A stretch of DNA of 45,769 nt, taken from assembly GCA_003762615.1 (NCBI GenBank), contig RIAZ01000035.1, positions 1 through 45,769 on the forward strand, given 5' to 3'. Below are positions 8,266-17,449 of this stretch, piece after piece; position 1 is the stretch's first letter; each line of letters starts with the position of its first letter. The notes beneath the pieces are model-generated. The model did no database searches and was not told the origin of the DNA. It was given only the letters and a program-made list of their open reading frames with translations. A program made the translations under genes and the position numbers. Origin of the DNA: Muribaculaceae bacterium Isolate-037 (Harlan) (GTDB lineage: Bacteria; Bacteroidota; Bacteroidia; Bacteroidales; Muribaculaceae).

Positions 8266-10841
8266 TTTCTAAGGGATATTGAGATGAGCAGCTCGCGACC
8301 ACGCAGCCAACGTTGTGACTCAAAAGAGGTGAGCTGGTTGTATGTGGTGTAGTTGTATGTCCTTTCGTTGAGGATATTGTTGAGCATCGCCGACAGTTCG
8401 ATGCGCTTTGACATCTTGAACACAATCTTCGTGTCGAGCATGAGCACATTTTTGTATGTTCCGGCTGTCAGTTCGTTACGGTAATGCTCACCGCTTATGC
8501 GCCACTCCCATTTGCTGTGCGGCAGGATGTTTATGAGAAGTGAATTCTCCATGCTTCCAAGCCAGGAGTTCTTCAAGCCGTTCATCGCCATGCGGCTTGA
8601 TGAGAAGTCTATAGCATAGTCAAATGAGAACCAACGCACGGGCATACCGTTGATTTTACCTCCGACCGACCACGATGTGCCTACATTGTTGATGGTGCGG
8701 TTCTCGGATATGAGATGCGACTCATTGCGGCTGAAGGAACCGTTGACGTTCATGCTGCCACGCATAAAGTCGAGAGTCTTTCCGATACTGCCGTTTGCCA
8801 TGAGCATCCTGCCGTCATTCTTGGCATCGGTGTAGGAATATACCACGTAGTCACCGTATAGCTGCTGAGCCATCGTATATGGCAGATGCGACCATGACTG
8901 CAATACCATTGCATTGGCAAACACACCATTACGGGTATGCTTATAGGATAAGTTTGCCGATATTCTCTGCGATGACGAGTTATAGAAATTGTCAACCCCT
9001 TGCCGGAACGAGCGGTAGTTGGTCATGATATATCCCGGCTGGATAAGGTTGAGATTCATCGGCGAACGACCGGTGCCGCCACGCAAGGAGAATGAAAAGC
9101 GGTTGTTCGGCTTCCAGTTCATATAGAGCGATGGCGAAAAATATACTTCCGAGCGGTTGGCGAGAGCCTTGTCGAACGCATAGTGTGCAAAACTAACAGG
9201 AGCATCCAGGGAGAAATTCACGCGCTTCACCCAATACTCGAATTTAGGTGTGGCATATACGGTGAGATAATTTGTATTCATTACGTTTTCAGTCATCCCC
9301 GGTATCTCCTCCGGCATGTCGGGGAGTTCGGTGTTTAGTGAGCGTAGATAGCCCTTCACTCCCCCCTCAAGACTGACCGTTATCCCCTTGACCGAGAACG
9401 CGTATGCTGCGCTCTCGTTGGTATAGAAGGCATGGTCCGCTATATGCTGGCGCAACCGGTTTCCGGTCATAGACACGTTGAGAGTCTGCGGCAGCGACTC
9501 CCATTCGTTGTCAGCCTTGAATGTAACCAGATGTTTCCCTTTGAAGCGTTTTATCATCTTGAATTCGTTGGCAACGTAATAATCGGGCAGCGATGCCGAC
9601 TGGTCGTTGGGCAACGAGCCTGCAACCCCGAGGCGCACATCATCCCAGTCGATATTGGTGGTGAGGGTATTATTGATGAAGTTCGTCCTCTTATTCACCT
9701 CATAGATGAACTTGCCGGAAACAGCGTGCGAGCGGTCGCGCCCGTCGCGGTTCTCCGTCACTACGCGATCCCCGCTTTCAAGAAAATAGGTAGTGACGTT
9801 TGCCGCCTGTGCAGTCATGCGATTGAAGGAATAGTCTATCTGTGCCTTAAACTCACCGTTTTTCAGTTTCCAAAGGTTATTGGTCGACACCAATACGGAG
9901 CGGTTAAAGAGTGTGCGTTTGCTACTCAAAGATGGCACACCGGGGAGCGACACGCCCACATAGCGGCTCAATCCCGTCTCCCTGCGCGAGGCAAAGAAAT
10001 CGGTAGAGTTTGACGACAGGTCCTCGCCGATATTGTTAGTCTTTAACGTGGTTATGTTCTGAAAACCCGCCATCACCGCCATCGCGAAGAGTTCGCCGTC
10101 CCATACTGCACCCTCCGGCTGCCATGCGTAGCCGGCTCCGGCATCGCCGTGGACGCTCCACGTCGCCTTTGCCTTGTTCTTCAGCTTGAGGTTGATCGCC
10201 GCCTTGTCGGAGAAACTGATTCCCGAAAGCACCTGCATCGGCTGATGGTTCTCCATCACCTCCACCGCACCCACATCATCATGATTTATTCCGTTGGTGG
10301 CGATGCCGTACTTTCCGCCAAGCAGATCGGAGCCCTCGATATAGAACTTGTTGATATCCTCCCCCTGATACTGTATCTTCCCGCTCTTGCTGACGTCGAT
10401 GCCGGGCATACGTTTCAGGACATCGCCGATGCTCCGATCCTGCGCCTGTGCGAAGCTCCCGACATTGTAAGTAATCGTATCCCCTTGCTCCCGTATACGG
10501 TCGGCTTTCACCGCCACCTCCTTCAGCATGGTGGAGGAATGTTCCATGACTATTGTCATCGGTAGCTGCACACTATCGAGTTTCACCGTCTGTTTTGCGA
10601 AACCCATCATCGACACATCAAGAGTGAAACCCTTGATGGTCGGTGTGGATATTTCAAACTCGCCATTTGCCTTGGTAGTACCATATTTCTTGATCTTCCC
10701 TTCGGCATTACGGAGAATAACGGATGCTCCGGTCAGCGGTTCATTTGTGGCTTCCTCCACTACTCTTCCCGTCACATTGACCTGCGCCGCACAATTCAGC
10801 ATAACGAAAATGAGTATCAATATCAGCGTGAATTTTTTCAT
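8262..10841 (-). CDS. TonB-dependent receptor-like outer-membrane protein with carboxypeptidase-regulatory domain (859 aa)
   Basis: A signal peptide ends near CAAQ (residues 1-20). Next comes a CarboxypepD_reg-like domain (NVTGRVVEEATNEPLTGASV, about 22-105), then a plug (GDTITYNVGSFAQAQDRSIGDVLKRMPGI, with YQGEDINKFYIEG), then a long beta-barrel ending in an aromatic/hydrophobic strand (LLISISLRK). It belongs to the same receptor type as the protein at 32365-34977; both sit next to GLPGLI genes and share the KMPGI-type and FYIEG motifs. The likely role is energy-dependent uptake or surface binding of an unknown ligand in the outer membrane. It overlaps both neighbours by 4 bp. The gene is visibly richer in G/C than the helicase region. 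Confidence 0.88.
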   Translation of the reverse strand: MKKFTLILILIFVMLNCAAQVNVTGRVVEEATNEPLTGASVILRNAEGKIKKYGTTKANGEFEISTPTIKGFTLDVSMMGFAKQTVKLDSVQLPMTIVMEHSSTMLKEVAVKADRIREQGDTITYNVGSFAQAQDRSIGDVLKRMPGIDVSKSGKIQYQGEDINKFYIEGSDLLGGKYGIATNGINHDDVGAVEVMENHQPMQVLSGISFSDKAAINLKLKNKAKATWSVHGDAGAGYAWQPEGAVWDGELFAMAVMAGFQNITTLKTNNIGEDLSSNSTDFFASRRETGLSRYVGVSLPGVPSLSSKRTLFNRSVLVSTNNLWKLKNGEFKAQIDYSFNRMTAQAANVTTYFLESGDRVVTENRDGRDRSHAVSGKFIYEVNKRTNFINNTLTTNIDWDDVRLGVAGSLPNDQSASLPDYYVANEFKMIKRFKGKHLVTFKADNEWESLPQTLNVSMTGNRLRQHIADHAFYTNESAAYAFSVKGITVSLEGGVKGYLRSLNTELPDMPEEIPGMTENVMNTNYLTVYATPKFEYWVKRVNFSLDAPVSFAHYAFDKALANRSEVYFSPSLYMNWKPNNRFSFSLRGGTGRSPMNLNLIQPGYIMTNYRSFRQGVDNFYNSSSQRISANLSYKHTRNGVFANAMVLQSWSHLPYTMAQQLYGDYVVYSYTDAKNDGRMLMANGSIGKTLDFMRGSMNVNGSFSRNESHLISENRTINNVGTSWSVGGKINGMPVRWFSFDYAIDFSSSRMAMNGLKNSWLGSMENSLLINILPHSKWEWRISGEHYRNELTAGTYKNVLMLDTKIVFKMSKRIELSAMLNNILNERTYNYTTYNQLTSFESQRWLRGRELLISISLRK

Positions 10842-11698
10842 AGGTCGTGAGGATAATTTCGTTCTTCTTTATCGTACATCACAGGTTTCCGCTTTTCATT
10901 TGTCTGTGCCGGTCCCACACCATAAGCCGCCTGTATCTTGGCAGCGAAATTCGAGTGCTTATACTTCCACCAGTTATTAAAGAATTTGTCACGAGTAACG
11001 GTGGAATAACCACGCTTATCATCGTATGTGAAGATACCGACCTCGGCATTTGGATTCTGCATCAAACCCGTGGCTTCAAATATATAATCACTGTTTGCAT
11101 CATGTGCTTCAAGAATCAAGCCCGGCAGTCCGCAGAGTTTCCACGGGCCTTCCTGAACAGGAATCTCAGGGGCGAACCATGCAGTCCACGTCCTGCCGCG
11201 GTAATTAGTCGTTGCCTTGACACATTCATATCCAAGCACTACCTTTGTGCTGTCGCCTATTTCCCATACGGGCTTTTCCCAATCCTCGGAATACTGCCAC
11301 TGTTCCATATCGAAATAGCACCGTTCGGTAACTTTCTCTTCCGGGATATTCTTATAAATGTAAGACCAATAATGTCCGCACGGCAACTGCTTAGTAACTC
11401 CTTTTTCACTCATAATTCTCGCTCGGTCCATTGCCCAGAAAGTAGCCGGATCGCACCTCATTATAGAGTCTTGCCATAATCTCTTGACTCCGCAGAAAAC
11501 AGACTTGTCCTTACCTATGCGAAGCATCACCGGATCCTTGAAATGTCCTTTGTCATGGTCGGTGGAATCATGATATTCTGTCCTGTCATAATGAACCTCC
11601 AGTATTGCAGGCTCCGCATCTTTCACATAGTCGTTGGCAAATGCTGTCAAGGCAATTGATATTACCATCGTTGTGTAAATAAGTCGTTTCATATTCAT
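10838..11698 (-). CDS. GLPGLI family protein (286 aa)
   Basis: The signal peptide is MNMKRLIYTTMVISIALTAFA; M3 is an equally good start. It carries GDSTKVVLGYECVKATTNYRGRTWTAWFAPEIP followed by GPWKLCGLPGLILEAHD, the family signature. The C-terminus (NEKRKPVMYDKEE...) is charged. Its stop overlaps the receptor start by 4 bp, and its own start overlaps the upstream GLPGLI stop in a TAATG, so it is the second gene of a tightly coupled operon. Molecular function unknown. Confidence 0.9.
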   Translation of the reverse strand: MNMKRLIYTTMVISIALTAFANDYVKDAEPAILEVHYDRTEYHDSTDHDKGHFKDPVMLRIGKDKSVFCGVKRLWQDSIMRCDPATFWAMDRARIMSEKGVTKQLPCGHYWSYIYKNIPEEKVTERCYFDMEQWQYSEDWEKPVWEIGDSTKVVLGYECVKATTNYRGRTWTAWFAPEIPVQEGPWKLCGLPGLILEAHDANSDYIFEATGLMQNPNAEVGIFTYDDKRGYSTVTRDKFFNNWWKYKHSNFAAKIQAAYGVGPAQTNEKRKPVMYDKEERNYPHDL

Positions 11699-12552
11699 TA
11701 GTGATAATCGGATTCAAGAAAATCTATTTTTGACTCCTCCTCGTTTTTGATGTGATCTTTACCGAGGTTGATACCTATTGCCGCAGAATTTATGGAGCTG
11801 CTGTGATCCAAATAATTGCGATACTGCCGAAGCATCTCCATTCGCGACATCTTGTCATATTGCCGATAAGGATAGATCGGATATATCTCTTGATTTGAAG
11901 CCTCCAAGCCCGTTGCTACAAAACTGTGTTGTCCTGTTGACTCTTCCGCTTCCAAAATCAAGCCTGGCAATCCGGTGAGTTTCCACGGACCCTCCTGCAA
12001 TGGTATTTCCGGTGTGAACCATGCTGTCCAATGCCTGCCGTGGTAATCCGCCGTCGCTATGGTACACTCATATCCGAGCACGTTTTTAGTGGAATCTCCG
12101 ATTTCCCACTGTATTTCGCCAATAGGCTCTGTGTAATAGCCCTGTTCAAGTGATCCGGCTTTGTCATATACAGTCATTTCATTGTCCGGTTTTGAACGGA
12201 AAACATATAGAAAAGTTTGATACACCACCGAACTCATCGCACTCCTATCCTTTGTCTCCATATATCGTTTTATAGCATCGTTAAAAAGTTCTTTCTCAAC
12301 AACACGTCCCTGTGGAGTTGACTGTAATGAATCCTTGAACTCTGTTTTCGGACTATAAAACTTTGACTGCTCTTTATTTGCGAGAAGCACAAACGGTATC
12401 TCTCTTTTTATTATGCCGTCAGAGCCACGCACAAAAGTTTCGTTATAAGTATAACCCACTTTTATTTCAGCACGAGGATATTCCTTCTTCTTCGCCAATG
12501 CGGTGAAGGGAGACGTCAACAGACAGATGGATATTATAAGTTTTGTTTTCAT
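11698..12552 (-). CDS. GLPGLI family protein, first gene of the operon (284 aa)
   Basis: The signal peptide is MKTKLIISICLLTSPFTALA; KKKEYPRAEIKVGYTY follows. The family core is present: GDSTKNVLGYECTIATADYHGRHWTAWFTPEIP and GPWKLTGLPGLILEAEE. Its nearest relative in the window is the protein at 7375-8265: both begin the mature part KK(K)xYPRAEI, and both end FLE(S/T)DYH. A good promoter lies about 135 bp upstream, so this gene opens the operon of four genes that ends at the 7262-7291 terminator. Confidence 0.9.
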   Translation of the reverse strand: MKTKLIISICLLTSPFTALAKKKEYPRAEIKVGYTYNETFVRGSDGIIKREIPFVLLANKEQSKFYSPKTEFKDSLQSTPQGRVVEKELFNDAIKRYMETKDRSAMSSVVYQTFLYVFRSKPDNEMTVYDKAGSLEQGYYTEPIGEIQWEIGDSTKNVLGYECTIATADYHGRHWTAWFTPEIPLQEGPWKLTGLPGLILEAEESTGQHSFVATGLEASNQEIYPIYPYRQYDKMSRMEMLRQYRNYLDHSSSINSAAIGINLGKDHIKNEEESKIDFLESDYH

Positions 12553-12687
12553 TTGCTTATTGGTAGAGATTATAGTTTATAAATAAATTCCTCACGTCAT
12601 GGCAAATAACAATGGGCGATGATCATTTCAAGAAGGGAGCGCGTTAGTCTTCAAGTTCTTTTCTGCATCAACGAAATTTACCGTTGG

Positions 12688-12719
12688 CAAAGTTAAAAAG
12701 AATTCTTTATCCTTCCAAA
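12688..12719 (-). promoter_or_regulatory. Bacteroides-type promoter of the GLPGLI operon
   Basis: On the minus strand TTTG (12719-12716), 20 bp, then TAACTTTG (12695-12688), fitting TTTG-N19-21-TAnnTTTG. Transcription would start near 12681, giving a leader of roughly 130 nt before the first GLPGLI gene. This separates the GLPGLI operon from the sigma-factor operon upstream. Confidence 0.75.
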
Positions 12720-12776
12720 TTTTCAACGTGGAATATCGTCAAAAAAAATATATATGGCTTCCTAATCGTTGATAGA

Positions 12777-13472
12777 TTAGAATTTATATGCCCCGCCAAT
12801 GAAACCGGAGTGGGTGATATATTTGTCAGTAACAGGATTACCCAAATGGTTTAATGGATAGCCCGAATAGAGACTAAAGTTTGAGATTCCATATCCGATA
12901 GTGAAAATAAGCCTGTCAATCTGCATGTTTATACCCCCTTTGAAATCCCAGTTGAAGTATTCGGCACGTTTGCTTCCACTTGCTCCTGGAGAAAGGACTA
13001 TGCCTGGTTCTGCAAACAGGTAAAATCCTGCATCTTGACTCTTCCAATGTATCAGTTGCGGTGATCTCAACACGACTGAAGATGTGAATTTGAATCTCGC
13101 TGCATAGTGATGATGTGTTTCCAACTCATCTTTTCCCCAATCTCCAAACTCCTCAATTTCCGAGGCAACTCCCAACTGCATCTTGACTCCAATGAATTGC
13201 ATTTGGAAATATGCAATACCAAAATCAAATTGATAGCCATCGTTATTGAGTCCGGCTACAAAGCTGCCTTCCCAATGCTTATGACCATCATCAGTCAATA
13301 TCGATTGAGAAAAAATAGGGTTAGTGCTTATCATCATAATTATGATAAGCACTAATATCTTATAGTCAAATATACTCTCCGCCATTACCATCTGCGATGA
13401 TTTGAATCTGATAGATGCAAGCGACAGGATGGAGATAATAGCCACCATCAAAAATTTAATTCTTGTAATCAT
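12777..13472 (-). CDS. Small outer-membrane beta-barrel-like protein (231 aa)
   Basis: The first ATG gives two hydrophobic N-terminal segments: MITRIKFLMVAIISILSLAS and, later, YKILVLIIIMMISTNPIFSQ. The second looks like the real signal peptide with cleavage after FSQ, so a start at M28 or M30 (13391 or 13385) is also possible. The mature part has alternating aromatic strands (HWEGSFVAGLNNDGYQFDFGIAYFQMQF; GFYLFAEPGIVLS; GGINMQIDRLIFTIGYGISNFS) and ends in a terminal F, as in outer-membrane barrels of the porin-like type. It overlaps the DUF4249 gene by 4 bp and is the last gene of the sigma/STN-receptor operon. Ligand unknown. Confidence 0.7.
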   Translation of the reverse strand: MITRIKFLMVAIISILSLASIRFKSSQMVMAESIFDYKILVLIIIMMISTNPIFSQSILTDDGHKHWEGSFVAGLNNDGYQFDFGIAYFQMQFIGVKMQLGVASEIEEFGDWGKDELETHHHYAARFKFTSSVVLRSPQLIHWKSQDAGFYLFAEPGIVLSPGASGSKRAEYFNWDFKGGINMQIDRLIFTIGYGISNFSLYSGYPLNHLGNPVTDKYITHSGFIGGAYKF

Positions 13473-14449
13473 TGGTTATCGTCATTGTGGGTTATTATTG
13501 TTTCTTTTATGAAATCTGTTAAGTCTATATGATACTCATTTTTTGACTGCGCCGCGACAACTCCAGCTCCAGATGTGCAGTTGCTGTAACCCCAGATAGG
13601 CTCCCCAAAGCCATAGTCGCTAAATTCGGTCAGAGTGCCGTTGTCGCGCTGCCACACATAGTTCACCCAGTTATAGTAAGAGGGAGAGATGGAATGAATC
13701 ACAAGGATAAAGTCGCAATCCAGCAAATCATCAAGGCTACCTCTGAACCAGCAGTTGTTGAACTGGAGATTGAGCGTATATGCCTTTTCTGAAAACTGAC
13801 GGTCGGTGAAGAATGTAAAACCATAGGCATCCCCACCCATTATGGATTCGAATATTCCTATATGCTCACTGAATATCGGTTCCATATCATATTGCAGGTC
13901 ACTTACTCCAATGCTTAATGACTGACCGGAATCCAATTCATCATCTTGTTCCAAATCCGACATTTCTATCCTTGACGAGAACTTATAGTAGTTCTCTCCT
14001 ACCGGATCGGCAATAGTAAGTTTTACTCTCAGACGGAACCTAATGTCGTTATATCCATGTTCATTACTCCAGCTGCTGACATCAGAAGCTTCCCATTTTA
14101 CCTTCTCGATAGGCACTTCATTGGGCACAGTGACCTCTGCATGGACTGACCCTATAGATTTGCTTTGGGCTACAATTCTTATCTCATCCCCTTCTTTGGG
14201 AATATAGGAGGCGAGCTGTAGCTGTCCATTTGCATAGATATTGACCGTAGCGTCCTTTACTCCTGAATCATCGGATGTATCTGTATAGAGACGCGATTTG
14301 GATACTGAAACTTCTATCGGCTCTCCGGCAGTGACAAGGGAATTTACACAAAGCACAGCCGCATGCGGCATACCGGGCGTGAATGTCTCTTCACATGCCG
14401 TCAGTATAGAAAGTAAAAGAAAGAGAAATATCTTTTTCAGAAAAGCCAT
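13469..14449 (-). CDS. DUF4249 family lipoprotein (326 aa)
   Basis: Lipoprotein signal MAFLKKIFLFLLLSILTAC with lipobox LTAC. The mature part begins EETFTPGMPHAAVLCVNSLVTAGEPIEVSVSKSR, then Ig-like strands (DATVNIYANGQ; SKSIGSVHAEVTVPN). This is the usual layout of DUF4249 proteins, which are encoded immediately after STN-domain TonB receptors and are thought to be surface partners of the receptor, much as SusD is for SusC. The start overlaps the receptor gene by 13 bp and the end overlaps the barrel gene by 4 bp, so all three are coupled. Confidence 0.85.
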   Translation of the reverse strand: MAFLKKIFLFLLLSILTACEETFTPGMPHAAVLCVNSLVTAGEPIEVSVSKSRLYTDTSDDSGVKDATVNIYANGQLQLASYIPKEGDEIRIVAQSKSIGSVHAEVTVPNEVPIEKVKWEASDVSSWSNEHGYNDIRFRLRVKLTIADPVGENYYKFSSRIEMSDLEQDDELDSGQSLSIGVSDLQYDMEPIFSEHIGIFESIMGGDAYGFTFFTDRQFSEKAYTLNLQFNNCWFRGSLDDLLDCDFILVIHSISPSYYNWVNYVWQRDNGTLTEFSDYGFGEPIWGYSNCTSGAGVVAAQSKNEYHIDLTDFIKETIITHNDDNQ

Positions 14450-16440
14450 GTGTAGGAAATTGAAGGTATTACAGGTAATAATTTAACTTTCTTGAACACC
14501 GGTTGATAACTAATAGAATAACTATCCGGAGTGATATGTTCCACTTTCTGCTCGCCACGCTTGACTGCCACGGTGTTCATGTGACAATATGCGTTGTATA
14601 GTCCGAAAGTCCAGTAGCCATGCCTATTATTCACCACGCAACTTAAATCGAGTCTGTGATAAAAAGGCAATTTGTAACTATTTATCTCGGCTCGCAGTGG
14701 CGATTCGCCACCCATCCATTCAGAATCGTCAAACAGCGGTCCGTCCCACACTTGATTGAGAAGCGTGAAGCGATTGCCGGAATGACCGATCCATGAGGCA
14801 TTAAGCTGCACCTTGCGGTTAATATTCCAGTTGAGCATCACGTTTATGGTATGCCTATTGTCGAATTTTGCAGGAAAAGTGCGACCTCCGTTTTTATTGG
14901 CGAATGTGCGGTCAGCCCAGGCAAGCGAATAGGATATCTGTCCGGTGACTTTTCCAAACACCTTTTCCACTTTGAAATCCACACCTTTTGCTGTGCCTTT
15001 ACCGCTGCAAAGCTGTGCGTTCCACATATCGAGAGGCGGACGAAGGTAATACTCATCACGATAATCAATAAGATCACACATCCATTTCCAGTATCCCTCT
15101 ACGGAAGCGGCAAAGGTTCCTTCTGGCGATTGCCAGTAACCTCCGACAGATATTTTATCAGCTGTCTGCGGCTTAAACTTCCCTGTTACTGGAATCCATT
15201 GGTCAGTCGGGAGTGAGAGATAGCTCTGGTTCAACTGATGCACGTATTGTGTTGTCCGGGTATACGCACCTTTCACAGCCCAATTCTCAGAAGGTCGATA
15301 ACTGACGGAGATTCGGGGCGATATGCCGTGACTGGTCTTGGCATCAATGTTAAATAAAGAGGCATGAATCCCTGCGTTCATTCTGACCTTATCACTTATT
15401 CTCCAGTCATCCTCAATATAGACATTCAACTCATTCGCACCATACGCCCATGTGGAATCAAGCGATTCCAATCTTGTATCTTCCACTTCGTAAAACCTCA
15501 ACGTCCGGGCAGGAAGAAAGGAATGTCTGACATAATTGGCTCCGAAGCGCACCCTGTTGTTGTCATTCGGGCTCCAATCAAAATCACCTCTGAGAATCCA
15601 GTCGTTTATATTGTTGTCGGTGCTGAGCACACTGTTGCTCTCCTGAATATGATTCTGTGCTCTGTCGATATAGTTGGAAACGTGCTTCATACTTGAGAAG
15701 AATCTGGTATAAGCGGCTGTAAATTCAGCCGACATACCGGAGTTGAGACGGTAATTCAAACCGGTCTGCACCAGAAGATTTCCCCAGTGCATATCATACT
15801 TCTCATCCCAGAAATCTCCGCACGCATCTTTATTGTCAATGCCTTTTTCCTTCGTACCGGTTTTCAATTTGTCGTCTCCGAAGTAGACGCTGACAAAAGC
15901 ATTGGCATTTGGAGAAAAGAGATGATTGACTCTGGCGTTGAAATCCATGAAATAATAGTTAAACCGCATCTTCTCATCCTCGTTCTGGGAGTTTGCTATC
16001 GCCACAAGAGAAATGCTCAGGACATCAAACCATGATCGGCGCAGTCCGACGAGATACGTTGTCTTCTTCCCTATCGGTCCGGAAATATTGAAAGCACCCG
16101 ATGTGATACCGAGTCTCGCACTGCCGTGGTGTCCGTCACGGTTGCCGTTCTGGAGCCTTACATCCATGAATGAAGACAGACGACCGTCATATTTCGCAGG
16201 GATTGACGATTTGAAGAAATCAATATACCTGATTATGTCGGGATTGAACGCCGAAAATAATCCGGCAAAATGATTCACTTGATATAAAGGCACATTCTCA
16301 AGCATATACAGATTTTCATCCGCGTTGCCGCCATGCACATACATCCCTGCCATACCTTCTATACCCTCCGCCACTCCGGGTTGGGTCTGCAAGGTCTTGA
16401 CGACATCTGCCTCTCCAAACAGTACGGGAGTGTTGCGCAC
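14437..16440 (-). CDS. TonB-dependent receptor, plug and barrel part (frameshifted from its N-terminus)
   Basis: This frame holds the plug (TLQTQPGVAEGIEGMAGMYVHGG, ENVPLYQVNHFAGLFSAFNPDIIRYIDFFKS) and a large barrel ending SYTWLF. It has no start of its own: the apparent GTG at 16440 is mid-gene. The signal peptide, STN domain and the DEVVV segment are in the other frame at 16442-16903. Removing one A from the A7 run (T at 16456-16462) gives AKKVTASEVRNTPVLFGE and joins the two parts into one receptor of about 820 residues. The gene is therefore either inactivated, subject to slippage, or carries a sequencing error. It would act as the outer-membrane transporter and signal transducer of the sigma/anti-sigma pair upstream. 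Confidence 0.85.
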   Translation of the reverse strand: MRNTPVLFGEADVVKTLQTQPGVAEGIEGMAGMYVHGGNADENLYMLENVPLYQVNHFAGLFSAFNPDIIRYIDFFKSSIPAKYDGRLSSFMDVRLQNGNRDGHHGSARLGITSGAFNISGPIGKKTTYLVGLRRSWFDVLSISLVAIANSQNEDEKMRFNYYFMDFNARVNHLFSPNANAFVSVYFGDDKLKTGTKEKGIDNKDACGDFWDEKYDMHWGNLLVQTGLNYRLNSGMSAEFTAAYTRFFSSMKHVSNYIDRAQNHIQESNSVLSTDNNINDWILRGDFDWSPNDNNRVRFGANYVRHSFLPARTLRFYEVEDTRLESLDSTWAYGANELNVYIEDDWRISDKVRMNAGIHASLFNIDAKTSHGISPRISVSYRPSENWAVKGAYTRTTQYVHQLNQSYLSLPTDQWIPVTGKFKPQTADKISVGGYWQSPEGTFAASVEGYWKWMCDLIDYRDEYYLRPPLDMWNAQLCSGKGTAKGVDFKVEKVFGKVTGQISYSLAWADRTFANKNGGRTFPAKFDNRHTINVMLNWNINRKVQLNASWIGHSGNRFTLLNQVWDGPLFDDSEWMGGESPLRAEINSYKLPFYHRLDLSCVVNNRHGYWTFGLYNAYCHMNTVAVKRGEQKVEHITPDSYSISYQPVFKKVKLLPVIPSISYTWLF

Positions 16441-16441
16441 C

Positions 16442-16903
16442 TCACTTGCTGTGACTTTTTTTCGCTCCTATATATGAAGTTTCAACCGCCGGGTCTTCAA
16501 GACGCGATAACACAACCACCTCATCAAGCATGGTGGATTTTATTGATAGTGGCGGAAGTTCTACCTTATAAGGGTCCATATTCCGAGATTTCGTTTTAAC
16601 CGTAGCTTTCTTCTTGGCTTTACGTTTGAGTATGACATTATTTCCCTTTATCTTATATTCAATATCCGTTCCGGCGAAAATGTCGGAAAGCACCTGCTTC
16701 AATGGTTTGTTTTTAGCCTTCACAGAAACTTTCATATCCTTCAAAAGTTCTGAGGAATACACGAAATTCTTGCCGGTCTGCTCAATAAGCGACCTGAATA
16801 CAGTGGCGGCAGGTTGGTTGACTGAGTTGACTGAAACTTTCTGCGCATCAACGGTCAATATCATCGTGGAGAGAATCACAAATAACAGAAGATACCGTCT
16901 CAT
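16442..16903 (-). CDS. STN (secretin/TonB short N-terminal) signalling domain part of the frameshifted receptor (153 aa)
   Basis: The signal peptide ends near VDAQ (residue 21). An STN domain follows (VSVNSVNQPAATVFRSLIEQTGKNFVYSSELL..., about 22-95). Residues 120-145 carry STMLDEVVVLSRLEDP, the usual start of the plug region. The frame then runs through A7 to SHSK and a stop at 16442. STN domains contact the FecR-type anti-sigma factor in the periplasm. The stop is 4 bp past the start of the anti-sigma-linked layout, and the upstream gene overlaps by 4 bp. Translated alone, the product would be an STN-only fragment. Confidence 0.8.
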   Translation of the reverse strand: MRRYLLLFVILSTMILTVDAQKVSVNSVNQPAATVFRSLIEQTGKNFVYSSELLKDMKVSVKAKNKPLKQVLSDIFAGTDIEYKIKGNNVILKRKAKKKATVKTKSRNMDPYKVELPPLSIKSTMLDEVVVLSRLEDPAVETSYIGAKKSHSK

Positions 16904-17349
16904 TCCTTTATAGTCATGTTAATGTCGAGAATGTCGTTTATTGTCTCCACAAGCTCCATTGGATTCCCCTCATAATGGAGCGACAGGCGGTAGTTATCCG
17001 CATTGTCAGGCAGATTAACCACCTCCACGCCATACACTTCCCTTATCCTATCCACTACCACCGGTAGCGGAGTATCCTCAAAATCTATGATCCTGACAAC
17101 TTCTCTTGGATTCACGGGCTGATTCTGTGGAATCCCGACATTAGTCTCGGAAATGGAGACGTGATGATATATGACTGCCGCAGTGCCAGTCAATACAACA
17201 AATGATGCTATAGCGGCTGCAATACGCATTCGTCTCACACGGAAAGACGATGCTATGCCAAGTCGTTTCCATCCTTTGTCAGCAGAAAATCTGCCCTTAC
17301 GATATCGTTTCGCTATGTAGGACACTTCTTTTTCCATTGATGTTATCAA
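16900..17349 (-). CDS. FecR-like anti-sigma factor with DUF4974 domain (149 aa)
   Basis: A cytoplasmic basic N-terminus (about residues 1-42), one transmembrane segment (IAAAIASFVVLTGTAAVIYHH, about 43-64) and a periplasmic domain with FEDTPLPVVVDRIREVYGVEVV...YRLSLHYEGNPMELVETINDIL, typical of the C-terminal DUF4974 part of FecR-like proteins. It is much shorter than a full FecR (about 300-350 aa): the central FecR domain is missing, a form common in Bacteroidales. It is expected to hold the ECF sigma factor and release it on a signal from the STN receptor. It overlaps the receptor gene by 4 bp. Confidence 0.85.
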   Translation of the reverse strand: MITSMEKEVSYIAKRYRKGRFSADKGWKRLGIASSFRVRRMRIAAAIASFVVLTGTAAVIYHHVSISETNVGIPQNQPVNPREVVRIIDFEDTPLPVVVDRIREVYGVEVVNLPDNADNYRLSLHYEGNPMELVETINDILDINMTIKE

Positions 17350-17449
17350 TTATAATGATGTTGCCAATTATAATGAAGCCGACGTCATTGTCACTTCATT
17401 TATATGACACACCTCTTTGAGAGAAGTCCTATCCTGTGGACAAAAATTT

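Noticed and set aside
9432..10013. Long plus-strand frame of 193 codons opposite the receptor gene
   Set aside because: It is fully antisense to the receptor at 8262-10841, whose domains are clear; long antisense frames are common over G/C-richer genes.
10847..11479. Plus-strand frame of 210 codons opposite a GLPGLI gene
   Set aside because: It is antisense to the recognised GLPGLI gene at 10838-11698 and shows no domain.
16451..16462. Programmed -1 ribosomal frameshift at A AAA AAG
   Set aside because: A -1 shift would give the wrong frame; the downstream part needs +1 (or loss of one A), so a classical -1 slippery site does not explain it.
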